Source: Pseudothermotoga_B sp051235805 (GTDB lineage Bacteria > Thermotogota > Thermotogae > Thermotogales > DSM-5069). From it: a stretch of 64,000 bases of DNA. The stretch is taken from NCBI RefSeq assembly GCF_051235805.1, contig NZ_JBPNXV010000001.1, positions 620,001 to 684,000 on the forward strand. The letters run 5' to 3'. A program made the position numbers and the translations under genes. Of the stretch, positions 44,434 to 52,785 are shown one piece after another. A model generated the notes under the pieces. That model was given only the letters and a program-made list of their open reading frames with translations, ran no database searches and was not told the origin of the DNA. The stretch's first letter is position 1, and every line of letters begins with the position of its first letter.

Positions 44434-45243
44434 ATGCCAGTTATAACCATGAAACAGCTACTCGAGGCTGGAGTACACTTTGGTCATCGGACCAGAAGGT
44501 GGAATCCAAAGATGGGTCCCTACATCTACGGAGCACGAAAGGGTATCTACATCATCGATCTACAGAAAACGTTGAAGTTGGTCGAAGAAGCTTGTGAATT
44601 CGTTCGTACGAAAGCCAGCGAAGGTGCAACAATGATCCTCGTTGGTACCAAGAAGCAAGCACAACACGTCGTCAAGGAAGAAGCCGAAAGATGTGGTTGT
44701 TTCTACGTGAACAACAGATGGCTTGGCGGACTTCTGACTAACTTCAAGACGATCAAGCCCAGAATCGACAGGCTCATCGAACTTGAACAGATGGAAGAAA
44801 GCGGTGAGCTTGCCAAGCTTCCAAAGAAGGAACAGAGCAGGCTCAGAAAGGTTCTTGAAAAACTCAGAAAGAACCTTGGCGGTCTGAAAGGCATGGACAG
44901 GCCGGTAGACATAATCTATGTCATCGATCCCAGAAAGGAAAGAATAGCTGTCGAAGAGGCAAATGCCCTTGGTATACCTGTAATAGGTATAGTCGACACG
45001 AACTGTGATCCAGAACCGGTAGATTATGTAATTCCTGCCAATGATGATGCGATCAGATCAATAAAGCTCATTACATCCAAGATTGCTGAAGCTTACCTTG
45101 AAGGAAAAGAAGGTGTTTCCTTCGCTGAAGAATCTGTTGAACAACCTGTTGAGAAGCCTGAAGAGCAATCCACCGTAAAGGAAGAAGACTCCTTAGACCT
45201 GTCCGATCTATTTGAAGAAGGTGAACTTGAGGAGGAGGAATGA
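44434..45243 (+). CDS. rpsB: 30S ribosomal protein S2
   Basis: 269 aa. ATG 44434 follows AGGAGGTGTTTTG. MKQLLEAGVHFGHRTRRWNP, GIYIIDLQKT, GTKKQAQ, NNRWLGGLLTNF and DTNCDPEPVDYVIPANDD are all canonical. A poly-acidic C-terminal tail (residues 230-269) is longer than in E. coli. The usual neighbour tsf is absent; miaB follows instead. Confidence 0.97.
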   Translation: MPVITMKQLLEAGVHFGHRTRRWNPKMGPYIYGARKGIYIIDLQKTLKLVEEACEFVRTKASEGATMILVGTKKQAQHVVKEEAERCGCFYVNNRWLGGLLTNFKTIKPRIDRLIELEQMEESGELAKLPKKEQSRLRKVLEKLRKNLGGLKGMDRPVDIIYVIDPRKERIAVEEANALGIPVIGIVDTNCDPEPVDYVIPANDDAIRSIKLITSKIAEAYLEGKEGVSFAEESVEQPVEKPEEQSTVKEEDSLDLSDLFEEGELEEEE

Positions 45244-45245
45244 GA

Positions 45246-45268
45246 AGGGGGCCGAAAGCCCCTTTTTT
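45246..45268 (+). terminator. Terminator of rpsB overlapping the miaB leader
   Basis: GGGGGC-CGAAA-GCCCC stem followed by TTTTTTCTT. It starts 3 bp after the rpsB stop and its T-run ends three bases before the miaB ATG. Confidence 0.85.
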
Positions 45269-45271
45269 CTT

Positions 45272-46582
45272 ATGAAGGTTTTCTTCAAGACCTACGGTTG
45301 CCAGATGAACGTGAGCGACACCGAAATAATGTCTGGCATCTTGCAACAAAATGGCTATGAATTAGTTAGTTCACTTGAAGGTGCAGATGTTGTTATCTTG
45401 AATACCTGTGTCGTGAGACAGAAGTCACAGGACAAGTATCATTCCACTTTAGGGCAGTTGCTTAAGCTAAAGAGGCAGGGAAAACTGAAATTAATTGGAA
45501 TAGCTGGCTGTGGATCAAATCTCGAAGGACAAAGGCTTATAGAAAGTGGAGCTGATTTTGTCATCGGTTCAAGATCTGTAAGTGAAATAGCCAATGTCCT
45601 GAAAAGAGCAATCGATGGAGAGAAGGTAGTATACTTAGAAGACACAATTTGCTCAGTTGGTTCGTCCACTCCAAGGCTGAGAACTTCAGGACATCATGCC
45701 TGGGTGACGATCATCCATGGGTGTAACAGGTTTTGTACCTATTGTGTTGTACCATACACAAGAGGTCGCGAGAAGAGTAGGCCGATGGACGACGTGCTTT
45801 CAGAGATTGCAAGATTAGTTGAAATGGGTGTCAAAGAAATAACCTTTCTTGGTCAGAACGTAGACGCCTACGGAAAGGATTTGAAAAACAACATTAGCTT
45901 GGCAAAACTCATCGAGAAAGCCAGTCAATTTCAGAATATAGAGCGAATCTGGTTTCTCACTTCCTATCCTACAGACATCACCGATGAACTCATAGAGGTT
46001 GTTGCGAATAACCCAAAGGCTGCAAAGTCATTCCACATACCAGTTCAGTCAGGCAGTGATCGCATCTTACGTTTGATGAACCGACGTTATGCACGAGATT
46101 ATTATCTGTCACTCGTTGAGAGAATTCGCAGCAGAGTCGAAGGAGTTTCTATAAGCAGCGATATCATAGTTGGCTTTCCAACCGAGACTGAGGAAGATCA
46201 TCTTCAGACCGTTGATCTTGTCAAGAGGGTGAAGTTCGAAAGACTCAATCTTGCCATCTACTCTCCCAGAGAGGGTACCGTTGCGAGTAAGTACTTCAAA
46301 GATGATGTGAGCAGAAGTGAAAAGATTAAGAGATTGAATGAATTGCTGGAGCTTCAAAAGGAAATAAACAAAGAGTTGAATTCTAAGTACCTTGGTGCCT
46401 CAGTCGAGGTAATCGTAGAAGGTATCACAAAGGACGGTCTTTACTACGGCAGAGATATCAGAAACAAAATCATCGTTTTTCGAGGCTCACAGATCTCCTT
46501 GGGAGAAACAGTGCAAGTCAAGATCTCTAAGATAACAGCAGGCCCCTTATATGGAGAATTGCAAAAAAAACGCGGGCTCTAA
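45272..46582 (+). CDS. miaB: tRNA-2-methylthio-N6-dimethylallyladenosine synthase
   Basis: 436 aa radical SAM methylthiotransferase acting on A37 of tRNAs reading UNN codons. N-terminal UPF0004 domain with cluster cysteines Cys10 (TYGCQMN), Cys46 (NTCVV), Cys80 (AGCGSN); radical SAM motif CNRFCTYC; C-terminal TRAM domain (LGASVEVIVEG...YGRDIRNKIIVF). ATG 45272 is right for the family start MKVFFKTYGC, but no ribosome site lies between the terminator hairpin and the ATG; AGGAGGAGG is on the far side of the hairpin at 45232-45240. Confidence 0.95.
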   Translation: MKVFFKTYGCQMNVSDTEIMSGILQQNGYELVSSLEGADVVILNTCVVRQKSQDKYHSTLGQLLKLKRQGKLKLIGIAGCGSNLEGQRLIESGADFVIGSRSVSEIANVLKRAIDGEKVVYLEDTICSVGSSTPRLRTSGHHAWVTIIHGCNRFCTYCVVPYTRGREKSRPMDDVLSEIARLVEMGVKEITFLGQNVDAYGKDLKNNISLAKLIEKASQFQNIERIWFLTSYPTDITDELIEVVANNPKAAKSFHIPVQSGSDRILRLMNRRYARDYYLSLVERIRSRVEGVSISSDIIVGFPTETEEDHLQTVDLVKRVKFERLNLAIYSPREGTVASKYFKDDVSRSEKIKRLNELLELQKEINKELNSKYLGASVEVIVEGITKDGLYYGRDIRNKIIVFRGSQISLGETVQVKISKITAGPLYGELQKKRGL

Positions 46583-46589
46583 AGCCCGC
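46563..46589 (-). terminator. Hairpin at the end of miaB, T-run on the minus strand
   Basis: GCGGGCT / AGCCCGC, 7-bp stem with CTAA loop, overlapping the miaB stop. A run of eight A on its left gives TTTTTTTT on the minus strand, so it is the stronger terminator for transcripts from the GTPase gene at 46806-48146; on the plus strand no T-run follows. Confidence 0.65.
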
Positions 46590-46805
46590 AAAAGCCGTGG
46601 GGGGTGTATCTCAAGGGGGATAGGGGGGTTTCTCTTCACTTTCCAACTAAATTGTAATGGCTTCAAGTTACAAATGCTATCAGTTTGAGTTCCTATGTAA
46701 CAACGTTTCTGTTAACACCATACTACGACGAATTTTGTCTAATTTTCTTTCCATACTTATAGACAGCGTACGTCTCAAAGTGGTTCAAACAAAATGAAAA
46801 GTGAT

Positions 46806-48146
46806 TCACTTTGCCACATTAAGTTTGGCTTTACTGACAAAATTGTTCAGTACGTCCTCAAGATCGGGTTTTCCAATTTCTTGCAACTCGTATTTTACTC
46901 TCACTGCATCTTTGTTTAATCTCATAACTCTTCTTAAATCGATTGGTGTACCTATGATGACAAGCTCTGCGTCTGAAGAATTAATAGTTTTTTCGAGTTC
47001 TTTGATCTGTTTCTCTCCATAACCCATGGCAGGCAGGATCAGATCAAGGTGGTTGTATTTTTTGTAGGTTTCGATTATTGAACCAACGGCAAAGGGTCTT
47101 GGATCTATAATTTGTGATGCTCCGAATTTTTTCGCTGCTACGAAGCCTGCTCCATATCTCATTTCACCATGTGTTAGTGTGGGACCATCCTCGACGACTA
47201 GTACCTTCTTTCCCTTGATCTTCGAATAGTCTTCTACGAATATCGGAGAAGAAGCGTCTATAACTATCGCCCTTGGATTCCATTTTTCAACGTTTCTTCG
47301 AACAGTTTCTATGCCTTCCGGTGAAGCGGTTTCTTCCTTGTTTATCACTACGACGTCTGCCATGAGTAGGTTGGTCATTCCAGGATAGTATGTCACTTCG
47401 TGCCCTGGTCTGTGTGGGTCTGCAACCACTATCAACAGATCTGGTTTGTAAAATGGAAAGTCGTTGTTTCCTCCGTCCCAAAGAATTACATCTGGGTTTT
47501 CTGATTCTGCACTTCTGAGAATCGCTTCATAGTCAACGCCGGCATAGATCACAGATTTCCTGTCGATGTGTGGTTCATATTCCTCTCTTTCCTCTATCGT
47601 GCATCTGTATTTGTCCAGATCTTCGTAATTGGCAAATCTCTGTACCTTTTGCTCAACGAGATTTCCATATGGCATTGGGTGTCTGATCGAGACCACTTTG
47701 AGACCCTTCGAGCGTAAAATGTCCAAAACACGTCTTGTGGTCTGGCTCTTTCCGCAGCCAGTCCTGACTGCGCAAACTGCAACAACAGGTTTTGTAGATT
47801 TCACCATTGTGTGTTTTGGTCCCATGAGCTTGAAATCTGCACCGGCTGAGGTGACGATTGCTGCTTTTTCCATCACATACTGATGGGGTAGGTCGCTGTA
47901 AGACAAAATGACTTCGTCGACATCGAATTCTTTTATCAACTCGACGAGCTTAGACTCAGGTTCAATTGGTATACCCTTTGGATAAAGTTTTCCAGCGAGT
48001 TCTGGTGGGTAAACTCTGCCTTCAATATCCGGTATCTGTGTGGCTGTGAATGCTACGACTTCGTAATCTTCGTTGTCTCTAAAGTAGGTGTTGAAGTTGT
48101 GAAAGTCTCTACCTGCTGCACCCATGATGATAACTCTTCTTTTCAT
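46806..48146 (-). CDS. P-loop GTPase-like protein (COG2403, cyclic 2,3-diphosphoglycerate synthetase-like)
   Basis: 446 aa from ATG 48146, behind GGAGGTGAAGTTC. N-terminal Rossmann-like part MGAAGRDFHNFNTYFRDN, then a P-loop AVRTGCGKSQTTR around residue 130-150 and later motifs LWDGGNNDFPFYKPDLLIV and VVINKEE. This pattern is typical of proteins annotated as cyclic 2,3-diphosphoglycerate synthase or predicted GTPase in thermophilic bacteria and archaea. Cyclic 2,3-DPG is a thermoprotectant of methanogens; its presence here is not known, so the enzymatic role is open. Confidence 0.8.
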   Translation of the reverse strand: MKRRVIIMGAAGRDFHNFNTYFRDNEDYEVVAFTATQIPDIEGRVYPPELAGKLYPKGIPIEPESKLVELIKEFDVDEVILSYSDLPHQYVMEKAAIVTSAGADFKLMGPKHTMVKSTKPVVAVCAVRTGCGKSQTTRRVLDILRSKGLKVVSIRHPMPYGNLVEQKVQRFANYEDLDKYRCTIEEREEYEPHIDRKSVIYAGVDYEAILRSAESENPDVILWDGGNNDFPFYKPDLLIVVADPHRPGHEVTYYPGMTNLLMADVVVINKEETASPEGIETVRRNVEKWNPRAIVIDASSPIFVEDYSKIKGKKVLVVEDGPTLTHGEMRYGAGFVAAKKFGASQIIDPRPFAVGSIIETYKKYNHLDLILPAMGYGEKQIKELEKTINSSDAELVIIGTPIDLRRVMRLNKDAVRVKYELQEIGKPDLEDVLNNFVSKAKLNVAK

Positions 48147-48280
48147 GAACTTCACCTCCAAAATCCTTTCAAGACTCCTTTGGTAGTATACCAACCGATC
48201 TAAGAAAAGTCATCAGCCAAAACTGAGTACTGAAAGCTCACCAAAACCGATCTTTTCTTAAAAGAGAGACTCAGCTGGGA

Positions 48281-48330
48281 TTATGCTCAGTTATGCGCCA
48301 GTATGCTCGGGTATACTGAAGTATGCTCTG
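48281..48330. repeat. Five-copy 10-bp tandem repeat upstream of the pilin operon
   Basis: Consecutive decamers TTATGCTCAG, TTATGCGCCA, GTATGCTCGG, GTATACTGAA, GTATGCTCTG (consensus KTATGCTCNG). Positions 2-4 and 6 are identical in all five; positions 5, 7 and 8 in four of five. The period equals one DNA helical turn, so all copies face the same side. It lies 64-113 bp before the -10 box at 48394 and between divergent genes; looks like a protein-binding array. Confidence 0.85.
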
Positions 48331-48361
48331 CCGAGATCTTTAACCAAGTGAATAAAACTTT

Positions 48362-48383
48362 CATACGTAAATAATCTCGTATG
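48362..48383. promoter_or_regulatory. Inverted repeat over the -35 region of the pilin promoter
   Basis: CATACG (48362-48367) and CGTATG (48378-48383) form a dyad with a 10-bp gap. Relative to a start near 48406 it covers about -44 to -23, a usual place for a dimeric regulator. Confidence 0.55.
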
Positions 48384-48393
48384 ATTTCCGATG

Positions 48394-48399
48394 TATAAT
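48394..48399 (+). promoter_or_regulatory. -10 box of the pilin operon
   Basis: Perfect TATAAT, 17 bp before the pilin ATG, with no recognisable -35. This suggests an activator-dependent promoter. Confidence 0.55.
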
Positions 48400-48415
48400 T
48401 AGAAGGGGGCTGAAT

Positions 48416-48916
48416 ATGCGTGGTTTTACCTTTGTTGAATTAACCATCTCGATGATACTTTTGTTTATCGTGACAGGTATCTGTGTTCTGTTGCTCAGTC
48501 AGAATATGAGAAACTCTGAGATAGTGCTCAACAGAATTAACGCTTACGATGAGCTTGCAAGGATCAGTTCTGCTTTGCGGCGAGAACTTTTGAAGGCTGG
48601 ACCAACGGCAGCTGGAATTGATGTTCAAAACAATTCTCTTACCTTTACGGCATTTGTACCATTTTCACAGTCACAGTATGGAACCTACGGTTCTTCAACA
48701 AGACTCATTTACAGTGTGATTTTTTCAAACGGTAGGCTTTATGTTCAGATACGCAACTTCGATTCATCTTACACCAAGACTGTGGAACTTGGTCAGCTCA
48801 CAGATTGTCAGTTCAGCAGCTTGGATAATCGTATCATTCGCTACACTCTGGTAAAAAGGACAGCAAATCGTGATTACAAGATCACCTCGTCGGTGGTCCT
48901 TTCGAATGTAAGGTGA
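48416..48916 (+). CDS. Type IV pilin / pseudopilin-like protein
   Basis: 166 aa. N-terminus MRGFTFVELTISMILLFI is a class III prepilin signal: short basic leader, cleavage after Gly3, methylatable Phe and Glu5 of the mature protein, then a hydrophobic helix. The rest is a small globular head. Probably a minor pilin of a type IV pilus or competence pseudopilus. AAGGGGGCTGAAT precedes the ATG. First gene of a three-gene unit. Confidence 0.88.
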   Translation: MRGFTFVELTISMILLFIVTGICVLLLSQNMRNSEIVLNRINAYDELARISSALRRELLKAGPTAAGIDVQNNSLTFTAFVPFSQSQYGTYGSSTRLIYSVIFSNGRLYVQIRNFDSSYTKTVELGQLTDCQFSSLDNRIIRYTLVKRTANRDYKITSSVVLSNVR

Positions 48917-48922
48917 TGTGAT

Positions 48923-50605
48923 ATGAGAAAGGCATATATTTTGGTTTATACATTGATCATAGTTGCTGTAGCCTCGATTCTCTCTGTCGCGCTTTTTACA
49001 AATGTCGCAGCCTATGTCAGAACGAATGCGGTTGAATTGAGCAGAAACGAGGCATACCTTGTTTCTCAAAACATCTTGCAGCTTTCGTTTCCTTACTTAA
49101 AGCCGTACATGAGTGGTCTTCGTGGGATAACGCTCTCTTGGAGAAACGAAAATATAGCGACAAATGCCACTTGGTGGAACAGTTTCAAAGAGTTTTTATT
49201 TTCACAGTCAGACGGTGGTTTCTGGGAAGGATTTTTCCAACGCCTCAACGAAAATAAGTACTTTGATCTTTCATCCATAAGCGAGTTCAATCAAGATCTG
49301 CGCACCTTTACACTTTCAGGTTCTTCTGTTGTTGTCCCTGTGAGTGCATCGTATCAAGTTTCTGGCAATCCATACTCTGCACTTTTGGTGAGCAGGGGGG
49401 TCAACGGCAAGATCGAGGCATATTCTGTAGCAGTGATCGCCATTGACTTTCTCAACAAGTATGCTTACTTCACCGAGCGTGAAAAAAGACCGAATGGTGA
49501 GACGATATACTTCATCAGTCGTGATGTAATTGATGGTCCGATGAGATCGAATGACTACATAAACATCAGTGGAAGTCCAAGATTCAAATCTTCGGTAGAA
49601 GTGAAAGGTGTTCTTGGAACTGGTAATCCGATCTACGAAGATCCCTTTTCTCCAAAGATACTGACACAGCAGGACATTGAAGAGTACAACATGAACAAGA
49701 TTGCTACGAATTACTCAGCCGATCTGAATGCTTTAGTGAAAAGTCCACAAGATTTCATAAACAGTTCAGAAGAAAGCGGCATAAATCTTAAATTGACCTC
49801 AATTCGACGAGGCAATAGAACCTTGACAGCAGAAAAACTCATAGTTGAATTCAAGAGTGCTGAAGGAGCGGGGAACGATCATTTCATGAAGGTATATGTG
49901 GAGCACAATGGCCCTGACGGAAAGGATCTGCTCTTTACCATGAAACCGCGACCTGATGGGAATGGGTATCATATGATCATTCATGGGGAGAAGAGTCGAG
50001 ACTGGTTGGGTCTGCAGGGCTCTGGCGGTGATGAGACAAGGAATGTTAATTTCAACGGTGTTCTTAAATCAAACCTGACGATCGCTTTGCAAAACAAATC
50101 TAACAATGACAAGCCAATGTATGTAGACGGAAGATACACACTTTTTTCTGAACAAAACGTTGAAATATACGACCACGTGATCTACGAAGATTTCAGAGAT
50201 ATATTTCCGCACCAAAGTATTGATAATATCGTTGTAACAGAACAGATGGCTCAGCGGATGAAAGAAGCCGACCGTACAGATTTCTTGAACATCGTTGCAA
50301 GAAAGTCTGTGATAGTCAAAGAAAAGGAGCAAAATCTAAAGCTGACCATGAGCATCTACGCTTTCGAGGAACGTTTCTTTGTTGAAGATTACAATTCAGG
50401 TTCGCCCAAAGGTCAGCTCACGATCTTTGGTTCTTTGATGCAGAACTATCGCGGACCAGTTGGTACGTTCCGAGGTGAAAGTATTGTGACCGGTTATTAC
50501 AAGAACTACATATATGATTCTAAGATCCTCGAAGGCTTTGGTTCGATTGGTACACCTGCGAAAAGAGAGGAGATCTTGATACTAACACTCAGAGGTGTTT
50601 ATTGA
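48923..50605 (+). CDS. Pilus-associated protein with PilX-like N-terminus and DUF4900-like region
   Basis: 560 aa, 6 bp after the pilin. The N-terminus RKAYILVYTLIIVAVASILS is a membrane helix without the Gly-Phe-Glu prepilin motif, similar to PilX-type anchors. The middle (GPMRSNDYINISGSPRFKSS) resembles DUF4900, where repeated beta structure displays outside the cell. Placed between two pilin-like genes, it is likely an extracellular component of the same machine. The large size is unusual for a minor pilin. Confidence 0.7.
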   Translation: MRKAYILVYTLIIVAVASILSVALFTNVAAYVRTNAVELSRNEAYLVSQNILQLSFPYLKPYMSGLRGITLSWRNENIATNATWWNSFKEFLFSQSDGGFWEGFFQRLNENKYFDLSSISEFNQDLRTFTLSGSSVVVPVSASYQVSGNPYSALLVSRGVNGKIEAYSVAVIAIDFLNKYAYFTEREKRPNGETIYFISRDVIDGPMRSNDYINISGSPRFKSSVEVKGVLGTGNPIYEDPFSPKILTQQDIEEYNMNKIATNYSADLNALVKSPQDFINSSEESGINLKLTSIRRGNRTLTAEKLIVEFKSAEGAGNDHFMKVYVEHNGPDGKDLLFTMKPRPDGNGYHMIIHGEKSRDWLGLQGSGGDETRNVNFNGVLKSNLTIALQNKSNNDKPMYVDGRYTLFSEQNVEIYDHVIYEDFRDIFPHQSIDNIVVTEQMAQRMKEADRTDFLNIVARKSVIVKEKEQNLKLTMSIYAFEERFFVEDYNSGSPKGQLTIFGSLMQNYRGPVGTFRGESIVTGYYKNYIYDSKILEGFGSIGTPAKREEILILTLRGVY

Positions 50606-50988
50606 TGAAGGGTAGTTTTCTCACAGAGACCATCTTTAGTTTGTTGATAATATCGATTCTTCTTGTTTTCACATTTGAGTCTGCAGCGACTTCTTTAAAT
50701 CAAACCAACAAGATTGAATTTGAAAGTGAAAGGATCTCTCTTTTGAACTTCGTTTACGGATACCTGTCAAAGTACGAGCTAAAACACGATATAAGTAACA
50801 TAACGCCTGAACATATCAATACAGCGTACTGGAACGGAACTCCTCAGTATCCAAAGGTTCTATCTTTGAACGCACAGATAGTGGAGAAGACTGTGTCTGG
50901 TAAGCAGATAAAGTATCGTAGAGTGGATCTGCAAATAGAGAGAAACCCAGGTAAGATTACAAACCACATCCTCATCTTTGGAATGTGA
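50605..50988 (+). CDS. Minor pilin-like protein (PilV/GspI type)
   Basis: 127 aa from ATG 50605, which shares its A with the previous stop codon (TGATG); AGAGGTG lies seven bases upstream. MKGSFLTETIFSLLIISILL has the prepilin pattern with Gly, hydrophobic stretch and Glu at mature position 5, though Phe1 is replaced by Ser. Completes the pilin module. Confidence 0.75.
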   Translation: MKGSFLTETIFSLLIISILLVFTFESAATSLNQTNKIEFESERISLLNFVYGYLSKYELKHDISNITPEHINTAYWNGTPQYPKVLSLNAQIVEKTVSGKQIKYRRVDLQIERNPGKITNHILIFGM

Positions 50989-51033
50989 CAAAGCAAAAGT
51001 AGAGATCAAGCACCATTTTCTCTTACCAAGTAG

Positions 51034-51049
51034 TTGACCATGCGGTCAA
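51034..51049. promoter_or_regulatory. TetR-type operator 1, overlapping -35
   Basis: TTGACCATGCGGTCAA, perfect 6-bp arms with 4-bp centre. Its left arm is also the -35 (TTGACC), separated by exactly 17 bp from TATACT (51057-51062). Binding would block RNA polymerase. Confidence 0.85.
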
Positions 51050-51062
51050 TTTGTGATATACT
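51034..51062 (+). promoter_or_regulatory. Promoter of the TetR-controlled ABC operon
   Basis: TTGACC, 17-bp spacer, TATACT; predicted start near 51069, so the leader is about 26 nt and overlaps operator 2. Confidence 0.85.
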
Positions 51063-51066
51063 CCTT

Positions 51067-51082
51067 TTGACCACATGGTCAA
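51067..51082. promoter_or_regulatory. TetR-type operator 2, overlapping transcription start
   Basis: TTGACCACATGGTCAA, same arms as operator 1; centres are 33 bp apart, about three helical turns, so two dimers would sit on the same face. It ends directly before AGGAGGTG. The likely ligand protein is the TetR product at 52786. Confidence 0.85.
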
Positions 51083-51094
51083 GGAGGTGTTTTG

Positions 51095-51976
51095 ATGACC
51101 GTCATTGAACTCGAGAAACTGAGCAAATACTATGGTAAACACAGGGGAATAATCGACGTCAGTTTTGCTGTTGAAGATGGTGAGATCTTTGGTTTTATAG
51201 GTCCTAACGGTGCTGGAAAGACTACAACGATAAGGATACTACTCGGTCTGCTCTTTCCAACCTCTGGCAGTGCGAAGATCTTTGGAAAAGACTGTACAAA
51301 AGAGGGAGATAGAGTAAGAGAAGATGTAGGTTACATACCAGGAGAAGTCAATTACTATCCAGATGTCTCTGTCGATGAGTTACTAAGGTATTCTGCAAGT
51401 TTTTACACCGAGATCGATGAAAGGTACATCAAAGAACTCTGTGAAATCTTCGAGCTGGATATGAAAAAGAAGTTTCGCGAACTTTCAACTGGAAACAAGA
51501 AAAAGGTTGCGATAGTTCAAGCCCTTTTGCACAAACCAAAGCTGCTCATCTGTGATGAACCAACAAATGGACTTGATCCAGTCATGCAGAACAGGTTCTT
51601 CGCAATACTCAAAGAACTAAAAAAACAGGGCAGAACGATCTTCTTTTCCTCTCATGTTCTGAGCGAAGTTCAAAGACTGTGTGACAGATTTGCGATGATC
51701 AAGGATGGCAGAGTTGTGAAAGTGGGGAAAGTAGACCAAATTGCACAGGTTAACTACAAGATTATAACAGTCCAATCGAGACAGACAGAAAGGCTCAAAG
51801 AGATACTGAAGCTCTCGGAAGGTAGAATCAACGGTTCAGTTATCACTTTCAGGTATAACAAAGACTTCAACGAGTTGATGAATAAACTTTCCCAGATACA
51901 GATTGAGAACATCTGGATCGAAGATCCATCTGTTGAAGAGATATTCTTGTCTATGTATGGGGAGGAAGAAAGATGA
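51095..51976 (+). CDS. ABC-2 type transporter ATP-binding protein
   Basis: 293 aa. ATG 51095 chosen over a TTG one codon earlier. Walker A GPNGAGKTT, signature LSTGNKKKVAIVQAL, Walker B LLICDEPTNGLDP, H-loop SSHVLSEV. Export-type ATPase; C-terminal 70 residues are an accessory domain. First gene of an exporter operon ending with its regulator. Confidence 0.94.
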   Translation: MTVIELEKLSKYYGKHRGIIDVSFAVEDGEIFGFIGPNGAGKTTTIRILLGLLFPTSGSAKIFGKDCTKEGDRVREDVGYIPGEVNYYPDVSVDELLRYSASFYTEIDERYIKELCEIFELDMKKKFRELSTGNKKKVAIVQALLHKPKLLICDEPTNGLDPVMQNRFFAILKELKKQGRTIFFSSHVLSEVQRLCDRFAMIKDGRVVKVGKVDQIAQVNYKIITVQSRQTERLKEILKLSEGRINGSVITFRYNKDFNELMNKLSQIQIENIWIEDPSVEEIFLSMYGEEER

Positions 51977-52773
51977 ACGTGTACAAATGGGAGATGAAGA
52001 GAAATCTAAAGGCAACAGCCATCTGGACAGTTGTACTTGTCCTCGTACAACTGATGTACATGTCGATCTATCCATCTATGTCCAGAGACGCAGAGCTGCT
52101 TTCGAGAATGCTCAGGCTCATGCCCAAAGCTTTCTTGAGAATCTTTGGCTTGGAAGAGATCGATTTTTCTAATGTTCTCAATTATTTTGCGACCATTTCG
52201 AGCATCTACGTGACCTTGGTTGGAAGCATCTTCGCAGTTCTCTTGACTTGCAGAATACTTGCAAGAGAGGAGAGTGAAAAAACAGCCGAGTTTCTGCTGT
52301 CAAAACCAGTTAGAAGAATCACTGTTCTTCAGCAGAAGATCTTAAGCGCACTGAGCCTGATTTTGATCTTTGATCTTGCTGTTTGTTTCTCATCACTTTT
52401 GATGATGGAGTTTTTCAGACAATCGCCCATCAATTACGCGAAATTCTGGTTGCTCTGGCTTTCGCAGATTCTTCTGCACCTCACAGTCACAAACTTGGTC
52501 TTTCTCCTTATTGTCTTTGCAAAGCGCCAAGAGAACACTCTTTCTTTCAGCATCGGCATGACCTTTGTTCTTTATATAATAGCGATGGCAAGTAAGCTTG
52601 CAGAAAACTTTTCTTTCTTGAGATATTTAACGCCCTTCTACTACTCAGATGGAATTAGAGTAGTGAAAGAGGGAAGAATAGAACTCACATTTCTGGTGAT
52701 ATACCTCTTACTAAACACCGCACTGGTCTGTTTTTCAGTTGTTTTCTATTCGAAAAAGGATATCTATGTGTGA
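51973..52773 (+). CDS. ABC-2 type transporter permease
   Basis: 266 aa, six predicted membrane segments. Starts inside the stop of the ATPase gene (ATGA). The large loop after the first helix and the FLLSKPVRRITVLQQK segment resemble ABC-2 permeases for drugs or lipids. With one permease gene the exporter would be a homodimer. Substrate unknown. Confidence 0.88.
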   Translation: MNVYKWEMKRNLKATAIWTVVLVLVQLMYMSIYPSMSRDAELLSRMLRLMPKAFLRIFGLEEIDFSNVLNYFATISSIYVTLVGSIFAVLLTCRILAREESEKTAEFLLSKPVRRITVLQQKILSALSLILIFDLAVCFSSLLMMEFFRQSPINYAKFWLLWLSQILLHLTVTNLVFLLIVFAKRQENTLSFSIGMTFVLYIIAMASKLAENFSFLRYLTPFYYSDGIRVVKEGRIELTFLVIYLLLNTALVCFSVVFYSKKDIYV

Positions 52774-52785
52774 GAAGGTGAACCG

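Noticed and set aside
46751..46765. TTTCCATAC-like sequence resembling part of a Thermotoga CRISPR repeat
   Set aside because: Only about nine bases match, no second copy or spacer pattern is present, and no cas genes occur in the window.
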